NCBI GenBank assembly: GCA_963780045.1
Contig: CAVZZZ010000001.1
Span: 1,860,001 to 1,924,000, forward strand
Length of the DNA: 64,000 nucleotides
Direction of reading: 5' to 3'
Source of the DNA: JANXQG01 sp963780045
GTDB taxonomy: Bacteria > Planctomycetota > Planctomycetia > Pirellulales > Thermoguttaceae
Each line of letters starts with the position of its first letter. Position 1 is the stretch's first letter. The notes beneath the pieces were generated by a model that had not been told where the DNA came from, did not search any database, and was given only the letters and a program-made list of their open reading frames with translations. The translations under genes were made by a program, and so were the position numbers. Shown here piece after piece: positions 38,757 through 48,921 of this stretch.

Positions 38757-39923
38757 TCAATCTCCTTTGAACGCTCGCTCCGCCACGGCATATACTTCGC
38801 GAAGCGGCACGCCGCGCTCGTCGGCGATGCGACGACAGGCTTCGTATTCGGGCGAGAAATGAACCGAACCGTCGGCCCGGCGGCTGAGCTTGCCTTCGAC
38901 CGTGCCCCAAGCGGTTTGCACCTCTCGCGACTCGCGCGGCAAAATGTGCCGGGCGGCCGTCCAACGGCGAATGCCCAAGGTGCCGGTCTCGCGGAACACG
39001 GTCGCCTCCGCGGCCGCAACCTGATCGGCGCGGCAGAGGACCGAGAGCTTCACGCCGGGCCGGTTCTTTTTCATCTGGATCGCCGTTGTGTAAACGTCCA
39101 GTACACCAGCACCCCAAAGCTTTCCGATGCAATGCCCGATCACCTCGCCGCTTGCGTCGTCGAGGTTCGTCTCCAGAATGACGACCGTATCCGCCTCCTC
39201 CGGCGCCGCCGCCTCACCAACGAGCAGGCGGAGCACGTTGGCTTGCTGCGGCAGGTCGCGCTGGCCCGCGCCGTAGCCGATCTTCTCCACGGTCATCGCC
39301 GGCAAAGGTCCAAACTCGCCTGCGAGAGTAGCGACGATGGCGGCGCCGGTGGGCGTGGTCAATTCCGCCTCGACGGTCGACGCGGCCAACGGGATGCCGC
39401 GGAGCAGTTCGGCCGTTGCCGGCGCGGGAACGTTGATTTCGCCGTGGGCGATCGTGATCCGGCCCGTGCCCGTGGGAATGGGCGAGACCACCAGCCGCTC
39501 CGCTCCCAGCAGGTCCCATCCTACCGCCGCGCCGACGATGTCGGCGATCGAATCGACCGCGCCGACTTCATGGAAATGGACCTTTTCGACCGTCGTGCCG
39601 TGGACCTTTGCCTCGGCTTCGGCCAACCGCCGGAAGATCGCCAGGGCGATCTCCTTTTGCCGCGGCGTGAGCCTGCCGACCTCGAGGATTGCCTCGATGT
39701 GGTGCAAATGGCGGTGCTTGTGCTCGGGCTCATGTTCGACGGTGACTTGCGTGGCACGGAAGCCCAGCTTCTTGACTTCGCGGGCGACGAGTTGCACGCC
39801 CGGCAGGCCGAGCGATGCAACCGCTGCATTGATTGCCTCCAGCGGCACGCCCACATCGACCAAGGCGCCGAGGGTCATGTCTCCGCTGATGCCGCTGGCA
39901 CAGTCGAGGTAGGCGATGCGCAT
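38757..39923 (-). CDS. larC: LarC, nickel-pincer cofactor synthase
   Basis: A complete 388-residue LarC. MRIAYLDCASGISGDMTLGAL is the conserved N-terminus. A His-rich insertion (HEPEHKHRHLHHIEAILE) is characteristic. KVHFHEVGAVDSIADIVGAA, SPIPTGTGRITIAHGEINVPAPAT, LTTPTGAAIVATLA and ETNLDDASGEVIGHCI are the remaining LarC blocks. LarC inserts nickel into the pincer cofactor of lactate racemase and related enzymes. The other lar genes are not in the window, so the client enzyme is unknown. The overall match is strong and no frameshift is seen. Confidence 0.93.
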   Translation of the reverse strand: MRIAYLDCASGISGDMTLGALVDVGVPLEAINAAVASLGLPGVQLVAREVKKLGFRATQVTVEHEPEHKHRHLHHIEAILEVGRLTPRQKEIALAIFRRLAEAEAKVHGTTVEKVHFHEVGAVDSIADIVGAAVGWDLLGAERLVVSPIPTGTGRITIAHGEINVPAPATAELLRGIPLAASTVEAELTTPTGAAIVATLAGEFGPLPAMTVEKIGYGAGQRDLPQQANVLRLLVGEAAAPEEADTVVILETNLDDASGEVIGHCIGKLWGAGVLDVYTTAIQMKKNRPGVKLSVLCRADQVAAAEATVFRETGTLGIRRWTAARHILPRESREVQTAWGTVEGKLSRRADGSVHFSPEYEACRRIADERGVPLREVYAVAERAFKGD

Positions 39924-40052
39924 GATTGGGTTTCCTTGGATCGACCGTTATTGTCGCAGAATTCTTCCACAGCGGGAAGTCGGAGTTGGCAAGAGGCCGG
40001 TTGCGGAGTAGAATTGGTATGGCATCACTGCGGGAGCGAGCAGCCTCACATC

Positions 40053-40340
40053 ATGCAAAAGCTCGAATATCGAAACATCGAAAAGGATCCCACACGGTGC
40101 GCGGGGCAGCCTGTTATCGGAGGCACGCGAATACGCGTGGCGACTATTATCGGCTGCCAAAGGCTGGGAATGGGTGTCGACGAGATCGTTCGGCAATACC
40201 CTCATTTAAGACCGGCAGACATATACGATGCACTCGCTTACGCCGACGACCATCTCGACGAGATTGAAGCCAATCTGGCCGGCGACGACGAGGCAGCGGT
40301 GAAGGCAGAGATTGGGCGCTTGAACACGGGATATGACTAG
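40053..40340 (+). CDS. DUF433 antitoxin-like protein
   Basis: A 95-residue protein. RNIEKDPTRCAGQPVIGGTRIRVATIIG and GMGVDEIVRQYPHLRPADIYDALAYADDH are the two halves of the DUF433 winged-helix-like domain. It overlaps the DUF5615 gene by eight bases. DUF433/DUF5615 pairs are recurring putative type II toxin-antitoxin modules in planctomycetes and cyanobacteria. Confidence 0.9.
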   Translation: MQKLEYRNIEKDPTRCAGQPVIGGTRIRVATIIGCQRLGMGVDEIVRQYPHLRPADIYDALAYADDHLDEIEANLAGDDEAAVKAEIGRLNTGYD

Positions 40341-40683
40341 CATCCGATTCTTCACGGATGAAGACGTTTTCGGAGACATCGCGCCCGCCTTGCGTCGAGC
40401 TGGTCTTGACGCCGTTTCGACGCCCGAGACCGATCGCCTCAAGCTTTCTGACCAAGCGCAACTTGAGTGGGCCGCCGAAATCGGCCGGACGATCGTTACA
40501 TTCAACGTTGCACATTTCGCGAATTTGCATGGGAAATGGCTTGAAGCCGGACGCCACCATGCCGGAATAATAGTGTCACAGCAGCGCCCGATTGGCGACA
40601 CAATTCGACGCCTCCTCAACCTTGCCAATGTGCTTGATGCCGGAACAATGCGCGATCGCCTCGAGTTTCTCAGCGGCTGGTAG
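40333..40683 (+). CDS. DUF5615 PIN-like toxin
   Basis: A 116-residue PIN-like protein. SIRFFTDEDVFGDIAPALRRAGLDAVSTPE carries the acidic residues after strand one. TIVTFNVAHFANLH and HHAGIIVSQQRPIGDTIRRLLN follow the Mut7-C/PIN pattern. It probably acts as an RNase toxin neutralised by the DUF433 protein encoded in the overlapping upstream frame. Activity is inferred from the family only. Confidence 0.88.
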   Translation: MTSIRFFTDEDVFGDIAPALRRAGLDAVSTPETDRLKLSDQAQLEWAAEIGRTIVTFNVAHFANLHGKWLEAGRHHAGIIVSQQRPIGDTIRRLLNLANVLDAGTMRDRLEFLSGW

Positions 40684-40813
40684 CGGGGCAGGTGGAGACT
40701 ACGGAAAGAACGGTTGGTTGCGATTGCCGCAACTTGGGCTATACTGGACTTTTGCGGCTTTTGGCAACTGGCGCGTTGCATTCGGCATGGGGTCTTGTGT
40801 GGCGAAAACATCC

Positions 40814-41342
40814 ATGTTTCGGAAACGGCCCGGACAAAGGTTAGGTCGTCAATGCGCATTCTCGGCATTCGTGCTCCTTCTGGCGCGTACCGCTCCGCGC
40901 TGGCGAGCCGCCGAACCTTGCCCTGCACAAGCCGGCTACCAGTTCTTCCATCGAGAACGACGAGCACAACGCCGCCCGCGCCAACGACGGCGACCCGGAT
41001 ACCGCATGGATCGCCGACGACGAGCCGGAAGGCGGCCCGGAATGGTGGCAGGTCGATTTGGAAAAGACTTGCGAAGTCACAGGCTGCCAAGTACGATGGC
41101 CCTTCGACGGGAACAAGTATCAATACAAAGTCGAAGGCTCGACCAACCGCAAGACATGGTCGATGCTGAGCGACCAGACGAAGACCAAATCAACCGCGCA
41201 GGTCCACGACCTCAAGTTCCGGCAGCCGGCCAAGGCCCGATACGTGCGAATCACGATCACGGGATTCGACGACGGCTGCTGGGCAAGCATCGCGGAAGTC
41301 AAACTATTCGGCAACGAACAATCCAAGGGAGCTCGAAAATGA
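40814..41342 (+). CDS. Secreted F5/8-type C (discoidin) domain protein (one frameshift)
   Basis: The start MFRKRPGQRLGRQCAFSAFVLLLAR is a signal-peptide candidate. After an indel near 40918 comes LHKPATSSSIEND. Then ARANDGDPDTAWIADDEPE, EWWQVDLEKTCEVTGCQVRW and ARYVRITITGFDD-type text form a galactose-binding-like F5/8 C domain. Only one domain and about 175 residues are present. It overlaps the sulfatase start by ATGA, so the two are co-translated and may act on the same carbohydrate. The exact start is uncertain. Confidence 0.6.
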
Positions 41343-43125
41343 AATTCACGTTTCCAGTTGTCCTGCTGTCTCTCTTTCTTGCCTGCGGCCCGGCCGCGGC
41401 CGCCGAAGCAAAGAGACCCAACATCATCTTCGTCCTTGCCGACGACCTGGGCATCGATGGCGTAAGTTGCTACGGCGCGGACAGCCACAAGACGCCGCGC
41501 ATCGACGCGCTGGCGGCCTCCGGCATCCGCTTCACGACCTGCTACGCGGCGCCCTTGTGCGGGCCTTCGCGCTGCCTGCTGATGACCGGCCGCTACGCCT
41601 TCCGCACCGGCGGGATTACAAACGCGTCGTGGCGCACGGGCGGGCCGGGCGCTAAGTCGGCCGACGAGCAGCCGATGGCCAAGCTAATGAAGAAAGCCGG
41701 CTACGCCACCGGGCAGGCCGGCAAGTGGCGGCAGGTCGGCGAGTTGCCCGGCGACTGGGGCTTTGACGAATTCCTTACTGACAACACGGCTAGCGGCTGG
41801 TACTGGGAAACGCGGTACAACAAGAACGGCAAGGAGATCGACCTGCCCAATGGCACATACGGTCCCGACGTGATCCAGGACTTCACCTTCGATTTCCTCC
41901 GGCGGCACGCTGACGATGCACGCAAGGGGGACCACCCGTTCTTCTTCTATTACGCGATGCACCTCGTCCACAAGCCGACGCTGCGGACACCGGACACCAA
42001 GCCCGGCACGACGAACATCGACAAGCTCTACGACGAGAACATCCAGTACATGGACAAACAGCTCGGCGCCTGGTTGACTATCTTGAGAAGCTCGGCCTGC
42101 GCGAGAACACGCTGATCGTTTTCTCCGGCGACAACGGCACGGCGGCCGGCTATCCTTCGCCCGTCCATGGCCGCATGATCAACGGCTGGAAGGGGAGCAT
42201 GTTGGAGGGCGGGTCGCGAGTGCCGTTCATCGTGAGCTGGCCCGCGGCGACGCCCAAGGGCAAGGTGCTGGAAGACATCGTGAGCTTCGCCGATCCGCTC
42301 GCCACATTCGCCGAGATTGCCGGAGTGAAGCCGCCGGAGGGTTTCAAGACCGACGGGCAGAGTTTCCTGCCGCAGCTTCACGGCGAGCCCGGCACACCGC
42401 GGAAATGGGCTTACGTGCAATTGGACGGCCATTGGTACGTCCGCGAGCCGGGCTACAAGCTCAACGAGGCGGGCAATCTGTTCGACATGAGCGATGCCCC
42501 GTTCGTCGAGAAGCCGGTTTCGCCCGATGAAGACACGCCGCCGAGCAAGGCCGCGCGGCAGCGGTTGGCCGCCGTCCTTAAGGAGCTTGATCCGGCCAGC
42601 GGAAAGACCGACCGCGGCGGTCGGGGCAACCGCCGCGTCGTCCGCGGCTCGCCCACTGCCGTTGGTCCCTGGAAATTGGGCGACAGCCTGCCCAGCGCGG
42701 AGGCGCCGGCCATAGGCGGCAAGACGCTGGAAGTAACCGTCGAAATCGATCCGGAAGGGACCGGTGGCGTCGTCGTCACGCAAGGGGCTGGGACGCGGGG
42801 TTATGCCATCTATCTGACGGATGGCAAACTCGCCTTTGCCGTTCGCGAGAACCGTAAGCTGACGACGATCACTGCCAAGGAGCCGCTGGGCAAGGGGCAT
42901 TTCAGCGTGAAGGCGACGCTTCACAAGGACGGCGAGATGACCTTGTTCGTCGACGGCAAGCAGGTGGCCGATGGCAAGGCGCCTGGGCTGATTGGACAGC
43001 AGCCGGGTAACGGACTGACGGTCGGCGATACGGGGCACGGGGCTGTGGGCGATTATACTGCGCCCAATCCGTTCAAAGGGAAGGTCGAGAATGTGCATGT
43101 GAAGGCGAGCGCGGCCGGTGGGTGA
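41339..43125 (+). CDS. Arylsulfatase with C-terminal concanavalin-like domain (one frameshift)
   Basis: The signal peptide (MKFTFPVVLLSLFLACGPAAA) is followed by RPNIIFVLADDLGIDGVSCYG, where the paired aspartates bind calcium. LCGPSRCLLMTGRY is the C-x-P-S-R formylglycine motif. A missing G near 42072 breaks the frame between MDKQLGA and VDYLEKLGLRENTLIVFSGDNG. The C-terminal ~190 residues (GKTLEVTVEIDPEGTGGVVVT, HFSVKATLHKDGEMTLFVDG) resemble a LamG/concanavalin sheet. The enzyme would desulfate extracellular polysaccharides, typical of planctomycetes. An FGE-type maturase must be elsewhere. Confidence 0.87.
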
Positions 43126-43129
43126 TTTC

Positions 43130-43528
43130 ATGGACCCTAATCGGTTCAAACACAAACATCCGGCGGTGATGCTGAAATACGTTCGGCTCGCAGTTGAGCC
43201 GTCATTGTCGGCCGCGGGATTTGTTTTCCAGGGCAGAAATAACCCATATCCAGACCCACCGGTTTTCCTTCATCTCGACTACGCGCGAGGCGAAGAAGTG
43301 ATTCGAGTCGCATGGGATCGGCGGGAGGACAATCTATTCATCGGCTTTGCCGCCGAGTTCGTCTCCGCAAAGGGGGAGCTGATTTCGATTGCCACTTGCC
43401 CATTATCGGGAATCGGCACAATCCCGATGGAGTCGCAGAACGCCGCGGTCCAATCTCTGCTCGACCCCTTCATAAAGCAGATCGAGGAATTCCTAGCTAT
43501 CTATCGGAGCGATCATGAAAAAAGGTGA
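43130..43528 (+). CDS. Unrecognised small protein (DUF4304-like pattern)
   Basis: A 132-residue protein starting MDPNRFKHKHPAVMLKYVRL. Features are AGFVFQGRNNPYPDP, FLHLDYARGEEVIRVAWDRRE and a helical C-terminus (VQSLLDPFIKQIEEFLAIYRSD). No signal peptide or membrane helix is seen. The pattern of conserved aromatic strands resembles DUF4304-like toxin-immunity-type proteins, but this is weak. It starts four bases after the sulfatase stop on the same strand. Confidence 0.55.
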   Translation: MDPNRFKHKHPAVMLKYVRLAVEPSLSAAGFVFQGRNNPYPDPPVFLHLDYARGEEVIRVAWDRREDNLFIGFAAEFVSAKGELISIATCPLSGIGTIPMESQNAAVQSLLDPFIKQIEEFLAIYRSDHEKR

Positions 43529-43686
43529 GCTGCAGAATGTCCGCGCGAAGGCGACCGAGGTAGTTAGGTGGTGAAGCGTTGGCAAGCAACATGGACCTGC
43601 TACAATAATAGCGTGCAGGATCACGACGAACCTGCCAGTGATAGGTCGCCCGAAAGTCAGTTCGAGCGTTTTTGGAGGACCCACCA

Positions 43687-43950
43687 ATGGCCATCTTGGA
43701 AGTCAGTGACGACGGAACGCTTCGTGTGCCAGCGGAGTTCCTGGCTAATGCTCGGCCGCATGCACGGTACAAGCTCGACGTATCGGGCGAGGTTGTGACG
43801 CTTCGACCGGCCGCGGAAGAGCGGCCTTTTTGGGAGACGGCCACGATCGAGGAACGGATTAAAGCCTTTGAACAATGGGCCAGATCGGCTCCGCCGGACA
43901 CGCCCGACGTCCCATCCGAAGCGTTGCGGCGAGAGGCGATGTACGACTGA
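43687..43950 (+). CDS. Antitoxin of PIN pair
   Basis: An 87-residue protein starting MAILEVSDDGTLRVPAEFL, an AbrB/SpoVT-like strand pattern, with ARPHARYKLDVSGEVVTLRP following. The helical tail (TIEERIKAFEQWARSAP) would wrap the toxin. GGAGG lies eight bases upstream. Its stop overlaps the toxin start by one base (TGATG). The pairing with a PIN gene supports the antitoxin call. Confidence 0.8.
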   Translation: MAILEVSDDGTLRVPAEFLANARPHARYKLDVSGEVVTLRPAAEERPFWETATIEERIKAFEQWARSAPPDTPDVPSEALRREAMYD

Positions 43951-44387
43951 TGGCGCGTTGGCTGCTCGATACGAATGTGGTTCTGCGATCATCAGCCCCG
44001 ACCTCGGCGGCTCATCCCACGGCCACGGCGGCAACCAAAAAGCTCCTGGCGGCTGGGGACGAGCTGCTGCTTGCGCCGCAAGTCATAATGGAGTTTTGGG
44101 CGTCTGGAACTCGTCCGACGGATGCCAACGGTTACGGATGGTCCGCTGCAACCGCGGAGGCGCGAGTCGTCGACTTGCGGAAACAGTTTCCGCTGCTACC
44201 AGCGACAGCTAGGGTCTTCGATGAGTGGTTGAGGTTGGTTTGTGCGCACAGTGTCCTCGGGAAGCCTGTACACGACGCTCGACTGGTGGCCTGGATGAAC
44301 ACGCACGGCGTCCGCAATCTGCTTACATTCAATGTCGGCGATTTCAAGCGCTACAGCATCTTAGCAGTTTCGCCGAAGGATGTTTGA
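43950..44387 (+). CDS. VapC-like PIN-domain toxin
   Basis: A 145-residue PIN protein. RWLLDTNVVLRSS gives the first aspartate and VIMEFWASG the glutamate. GKPVHDARLVAWM and LTFNVGDFKRY supply the third and fourth acidic positions. These four acids coordinate magnesium for RNA cleavage. It is translationally coupled to the antitoxin gene. An overlapping in-frame start at 43875 is rejected because it would lie inside the antitoxin coding region. Confidence 0.85.
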   Translation: MARWLLDTNVVLRSSAPTSAAHPTATAATKKLLAAGDELLLAPQVIMEFWASGTRPTDANGYGWSAATAEARVVDLRKQFPLLPATARVFDEWLRLVCAHSVLGKPVHDARLVAWMNTHGVRNLLTFNVGDFKRYSILAVSPKDV

Positions 44388-44450
44388 AATCGACCAGTCA
44401 GGCCCGTGCCGTCCAATGAAAACCGGTCCAGAATTGTCCGAAGCTTGGCC

Positions 44451-45287
44451 TCATTGGTTCCACAGCCATCCCTCGATCACTACGGCCAATTGCCGCCGTG
44501 CTTCCAACTGCCCATCAAGGCACCGTTTGGCCCTATCGAAGTCCGTCGCCGCAACTGCCTCTTCTTTTTCCAACTGCAACTCGTAGTCTTGCATGACCAA
44601 GCGATGAACTTCGGCCCATTTGGGCGCACATCGCAGACAGGCCCACGGCGGTCCCTTTTCTCCGCTTTGATACGAGCCAAGGATCGCCCGTCCTGTCTTG
44701 ACGTCTTCCAGGTTTTGGCCACGAAGTCGAACGCATCCCCAAATGATGCGCACTACGGGGACGTGGCCACATCTCGGACAAGCCTGCGGCAACTCGACCG
44801 CGCCCGCCGATCGGGTTGAAGGCATGGGTAAGGCTTCTCCCGTGTAGACGGACTGCTGAAATAGAGCAAGCTCAATTTCCTTTCGGGCCTCGTCCATACG
44901 AAGGCCCGAGTTCATCAGGATTTGGCGGGCAACGCCTCCCTCCGCGCGCAATAAACCTAAGAGGATATGCTCGGTGTCCACTTGTTTGTGTTTCAGCTTC
45001 CAGGATTCTTCCTGCGCAAACTCAACGACCCGCTTGGCGGCGGGGGTCATTGGCAACTGGCCCATCGTTACCATATAAGGGCCACGTTGAACCAGCGTTT
45101 CCACGTCAAGGCGGATTCGGCGCAGCTCGATGTCTAGCTTGCGCAGTACGTCGGTAGCCACGCCCGGCACTAAGATCAGGCCCAGCAGAATGTGTTCGGT
45201 GCCGATGTACTCGTGATTGAACCGCTGGGACTCTCGGTTTGCAAGTCGCATTACCTTTCGGGCGATGTTGGTAAATCGCTCGTACAT
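44451..45287 (-). CDS. ClpC-type N-domain protein without ATPase, with zinc ribbon
   Basis: A 278-residue protein starting MYERFTNIARKVMRLAN. Two Clp_N repeats follow: FNHEYIGTEHILLGLILVPG and LKHKQVDTEHILLGLLRAEG. No AAA+ module is present. Instead ACPRCGHVPVVRIIWGC and ACLRCAP form a zinc-ribbon-like segment. The end (QLEKEEAVAATDFDRAKRCLDGQLEARR) resembles a UVR motif. McsA- or ClpS-like adaptor or regulator roles are possible. The architecture resembles ClpC N-domain plus UVR without the motor. The role is inferred only from architecture. Confidence 0.75.
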   Translation of the reverse strand: MYERFTNIARKVMRLANRESQRFNHEYIGTEHILLGLILVPGVATDVLRKLDIELRRIRLDVETLVQRGPYMVTMGQLPMTPAAKRVVEFAQEESWKLKHKQVDTEHILLGLLRAEGGVARQILMNSGLRMDEARKEIELALFQQSVYTGEALPMPSTRSAGAVELPQACPRCGHVPVVRIIWGCVRLRGQNLEDVKTGRAILGSYQSGEKGPPWACLRCAPKWAEVHRLVMQDYELQLEKEEAVAATDFDRAKRCLDGQLEARRQLAVVIEGWLWNQ

Positions 45288-45354
45288 TGCTGTGGCCCGT
45301 GTGAAGGACCCGTAAGTTTGTCCCGGCGAGTTGCTACTTGTCTGATACGGGCAT

Positions 45355-45447
45355 TTAATAGGCCCGGCTGACGGCGGTGCGAAGGGCCGCATCCGTGCCG
45401 CGCGCCGCCAACTGATCGGCCAGGTCGAGAAAATCGATCGGGTTCAT
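45355..45447 (-). pseudogene. Truncated HEPN-domain gene
   Basis: Thirty residues, NPIDFLDLADQLAARGTDAA then AVSRAY, correspond to the first helix of HEPN proteins, which normally continue after SRAYYA. Translation stops right after that tyrosine. Its ATG overlaps the stop of the preceding gene (ATGA). HEPN proteins are often toxins or RNases in pairs, so this may be a decayed toxin. Confidence 0.6.
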
Positions 45448-45791
45448 TCCGTGAAGTCAATATCGAGGCAAAACGAACCTGTGGCCTGGCTTGGGCAACG
45501 CGGCAGTCGACGAATCCATTCCGATTCCTTTGCAAACGCCGCGTCGGGCGAATCGCCACAGCGGACCTTAAACGTCACGTAAACGCAGTCGTGGATCTCC
45601 GGGTCGTCAAACATGCTGACGGTGAAGTCGCCAAAGAGCTCGCGGGTGAGCGCGACTACTTTGGGGAATTGCTCTGCGATGCCTAGACGAGCAATTTCGG
45701 AATGCACCTTCGCCACAGCCCCATCGGGCAGTTGAACGCCCGTCTGCAGAGTTGGCATAGAAGCGTCCATCAGGGGTGAAGAGGTGCTCAT
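45444..45791 (-). CDS. Unrecognised small protein paired with HEPN remnant
   Basis: A 115-residue protein (start MSTSSPLMDAS; ATG at 45770 gives MDAS). LGIAEQFPKVVALTRELFGDFTVSMFDDPEIHDCVYVTFKVRC is the core, and it ends DIDFTE. No family is recognised. Position and coupled translation with a HEPN start suggest a partner of that protein, possibly its antidote. This is inference from context. Confidence 0.5.
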   Translation of the reverse strand: MSTSSPLMDASMPTLQTGVQLPDGAVAKVHSEIARLGIAEQFPKVVALTRELFGDFTVSMFDDPEIHDCVYVTFKVRCGDSPDAAFAKESEWIRRLPRCPSQATGSFCLDIDFTE

Positions 45792-46003
45792 AGAGAGAGT
45801 CGCTCGGATAACGGTTGAACAGGATTCCTCGCCACAAAACGGGCCAATCGCCCCTTCGTATTATCGTGCAAACAGAGTGCGTTGGCAAGGCTTGGGGATA
45901 CTGCCGACTTGCAACGCTGTCCCGACTTTCTCGACCCGCGGACAGCGGATTGGCCGGCTACGTATGGGAAAGACGAATACGTTGCAGATTCTCTGCTCCC
46001 CTC

Positions 46004-46032
46004 TTGACATTCCCGCTTACCCGTCCCACAAT
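46004..46032 (+). promoter_or_regulatory. Promoter for the SNF2 helicase gene
   Basis: TTGACA (46004-46009), 17 bases, CACAAT (46027-46032), about 67 bases before the ATG at 46099. GGAGG at 46086-46090 is a good ribosome site. Confidence 0.5.
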
Positions 46033-46098
46033 TCTCTCAAATACCCGGAGCAACTGCGCTCCGCTTCTCCACCGCCTCGATCATTGGAGGATCACGTC

Positions 46099-48887
46099 AT
46101 GAAGACTCGCTCGCGGGCAACCAAGGTCAAAAAATCCAAGCACCTCACTTTGCGCGACCGTCTTTCGCGGCTGAATTACCTGGCGGCCCGCAAACTGCTG
46201 GGGCCGGAGGGCGACAAGCTCATCCAGCAAGGGTCGAAATACGATATAGACATTCAGCGCGACGTCTACCTTCGCGGCGACTTGTTCCGCGTGAAGTTCG
46301 CCGGCATTACGGGCGAGCGGGCGGTGGCCTCGATCACGATGATGGCCGAGGCCACGAACCAACTCAAGTTCAACTGCACGGTCTGCGAAACGATGTGCCA
46401 CCACGTCGGCGCGGCGGTGTCGCTGGTGCTTGAAGACAAGACCGGCCTGGGACTTGCCGCCCCGCCCGATGAAAACCGGCCGTTGGAACTGCTCAGCGAA
46501 GAAGAGCTCATCGAGCGGGCGTTGGCCGAGCGGCGGAAGCGGGCGAAGGAGGAAAAGTTTCGTATTGCTTCGCAAGATTCCAGCAAGCCTTGGACCGATT
46601 ACACGGTGGCAAGCGCCCTTTCTGGCAAGACCTATCGCGTCGCCTTGCGCGGCGAAGAGCGGGGGCAGTCGTACTGCTCGTGCCCCGACTTCAAGACCAA
46701 CACGCTGGGCACTTGCAAACATGTCTTGCACTTGCTGGAAAAAGTGCGGCGTCAGTTTCCCGCGGCCCAGCGCACAAGCCCTACCGCAATCGCGACACGT
46801 TCGTCCACGTCCTCTATGGCGAGGAAATGACGCTGCACCTGCGACTGCCCGACAAGCCCGACGAGGAGCTTGTCAAGCTCACCGGCGGTCTCACTGCCGG
46901 GCCGATCGAAGATACGCGGAAGCTGGTCGAGTTCCTCAGCCGCATGGAGCACGTCGGCCGCAGCGTAACCGTCTACCCGGACGCCGAAGAACTGATCCAG
47001 CGGCAGCTTTTCCAGGAGCGGATGTCCAATCGCATGAAGGCCATTCGCGCCAAGGCGGCCGATCATCCGCTGCGTACCAAACTGCTCAAGGTTCCACTGC
47101 TGCCCTATCAGCTTGAGGGCATCGCCTTTGCCGCGGGCACCGGCCGCGCGGTGCTGGCCGACGACATGGGACTGGGTAAGACGATCCAGGGCGTCGGCAC
47201 GGCGGAGATGCTCGCCCGCGAAGCCGGCATAAGCAAGGTGCTGGTGGTCTGCCCGGCGTCGCTGAAATCCCAATGGCGGAACGAAATCCAGCGCTTCTGC
47301 GACCGCGGCGTGCAGCTTGTCGTGGGCGGGGCCGCGCAGCGGGCGACCGTCTACGAAAACGACGCCTTCTTCACCGTTTGCAACTACGAACAGGTGCTCC
47401 GCGACATCCTGGCCGTGGAGCGCGCCCATTGGGACCTGATCATCCTCGACGAAGGCCAGCGGATCAAGAACTGGCAGTCGAAGACCGCCCGGATGATCAA
47501 GGCCCTCAAGTCGCGCTACGCCCTGGTGCTCAGCGGCACTCCGCTGGAAAACCGGCTGGACGAGCTGCACAGCGTGATGCAGTTCGTCGATGACCGCCGC
47601 CTGCCGCCCGCCTTCCGCTTCTTCCACCGCCATCGCGTTGTGGACGAAAAGGGCAAGGTGTTGGGCTACAAGAACCTCGACCTCTTGCGCGAGCGGCTCC
47701 GCGGCATTCTGCTTCGCCGCACGCGCGATTCCGTCCTGCAGCAGCTCCCGCCGCGGACGACCGAGCTGGTCCGCATCCCGCCGACGGAAGAGCAGGCCGA
47801 GCTGCACAGCACGCACATGCGGATCGTCTCCATGATCACGCGGAAGCCGTACATCTCCGAGATGGACCTGCTGCGGCTGCAAAAGGCCCTTTTGATGTGC
47901 CGCATGACGGCCAACAGCACCGTCCTTGTTGACAAGCAGAAGCCTGGCTATTCGAGCAAACTGGCCTATCTGGAAGAGCTTTTGGACGGCCTCTTCCAGG
48001 AAACGGACCGCAAGGTGCTCTTGTTCTCCGAGTGGACGAAGATGCTCGACCTCATCGAGCCGCTCTTGAAGGCCCGCAAGCTCGATTACGTCCGCCTCGA
48101 CGGTCAGGTGCCGCAGAAGGACCGGCAGGCGCTGGTGAACCGCTTCCGCGAGGATTGTAATTGTCGTCTTTTCATCACCACCAACGCCGGCTCGACGGGC
48201 CTGAACCTGCAAGCGGCCAACACGGTGATCAACGTCGATCTGCCCTGGAACCCCGCCGTGCTGGAGCAGCGGATCGCACGCGCGCACCGCATGGGCCAGC
48301 AGCAGCCGGTGCAGGTCTACATTCTGGTAACGGAGGAAACGATCGAGGAAGGGCTGCTGAACACGCTTTCGGCGAAGCATGACCTTGCCCTGGCCGCGCT
48401 CGATCCCGACTCGGACGTGACGCAGGTCGATCTGGTGAGCGGCATGGACGAACTGCGGAGCCGCCTCGAGGTGCTTTTCGGCGCGCAACCGGAGGCGCCG
48501 GTGGACGTGAGTCAGAAGCGCGAGGTGGCAGGGGCGCTGGCGTCTATCGAAACCGCGGCGACTGACGGCACGACGCCCGCAACTGTGGCCGTCGATGGCG
48601 AAAGCAGAGCCGCTGCTTCTCCCGAGCGCCGCGAGCGCGTGGCAGCCGCCGGCGGCGAGCTGTTGGGGGCCGTCTTCAACTTCCTCGGCGAGCTGGTGAA
48701 CAAGGACGCCGCGCCACCGGCCGATGGCATAGTGAGCCAAGTCCGCAGCCGGTTGGACGAGTGCGTCGATCAAGACCCCAACGGCCGCCCGCGGCTGACG
48801 GTCACGCTACCCGACCGCACGGCGCTCGATTCGCTTGCGCAGACGTTGGCGCGGCTGCTAGTGGCGGGCGGAGAGCGAGGAAAGTGA
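46099..48887 (+). CDS. SNF2-family helicase with N-terminal SWIM domain (one frameshift)
   Basis: A protein of about 929 residues. The N-terminal part has FNCTVCETMCHHVGAAVSLVL and SYCSCPDFKTNTLGTCKHVLHLLEK, the SWIM zinc finger CxCx(n)CxH. A missing C near 46772 breaks the frame before KPYRNRDTFVHVLYGEE. The motor has ADDMGLGKTIQ (Walker A), LIILDEGQRIKNW (DEAD-like), LSGTPLENRLDELHSVM, and ITTNAGSTGLNLQAANTVIN with AHRMGQQQPVQVY, all Snf2 helicase motifs. SWIM-SNF2 proteins remodel nucleoprotein or act in DNA repair. It is not in an obvious operon with neighbours. Confidence 0.9.
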
Positions 48888-48921
48888 GGCGGAAGTCGCT
48901 ATCCGCCAATTGCGCACTGTG

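Noticed and set aside
46752..48773. 673-codon minus-strand frame opposite the SNF2 helicase
   Set aside because: It mirrors the helicase coding strand, and its protein has no domain pattern.
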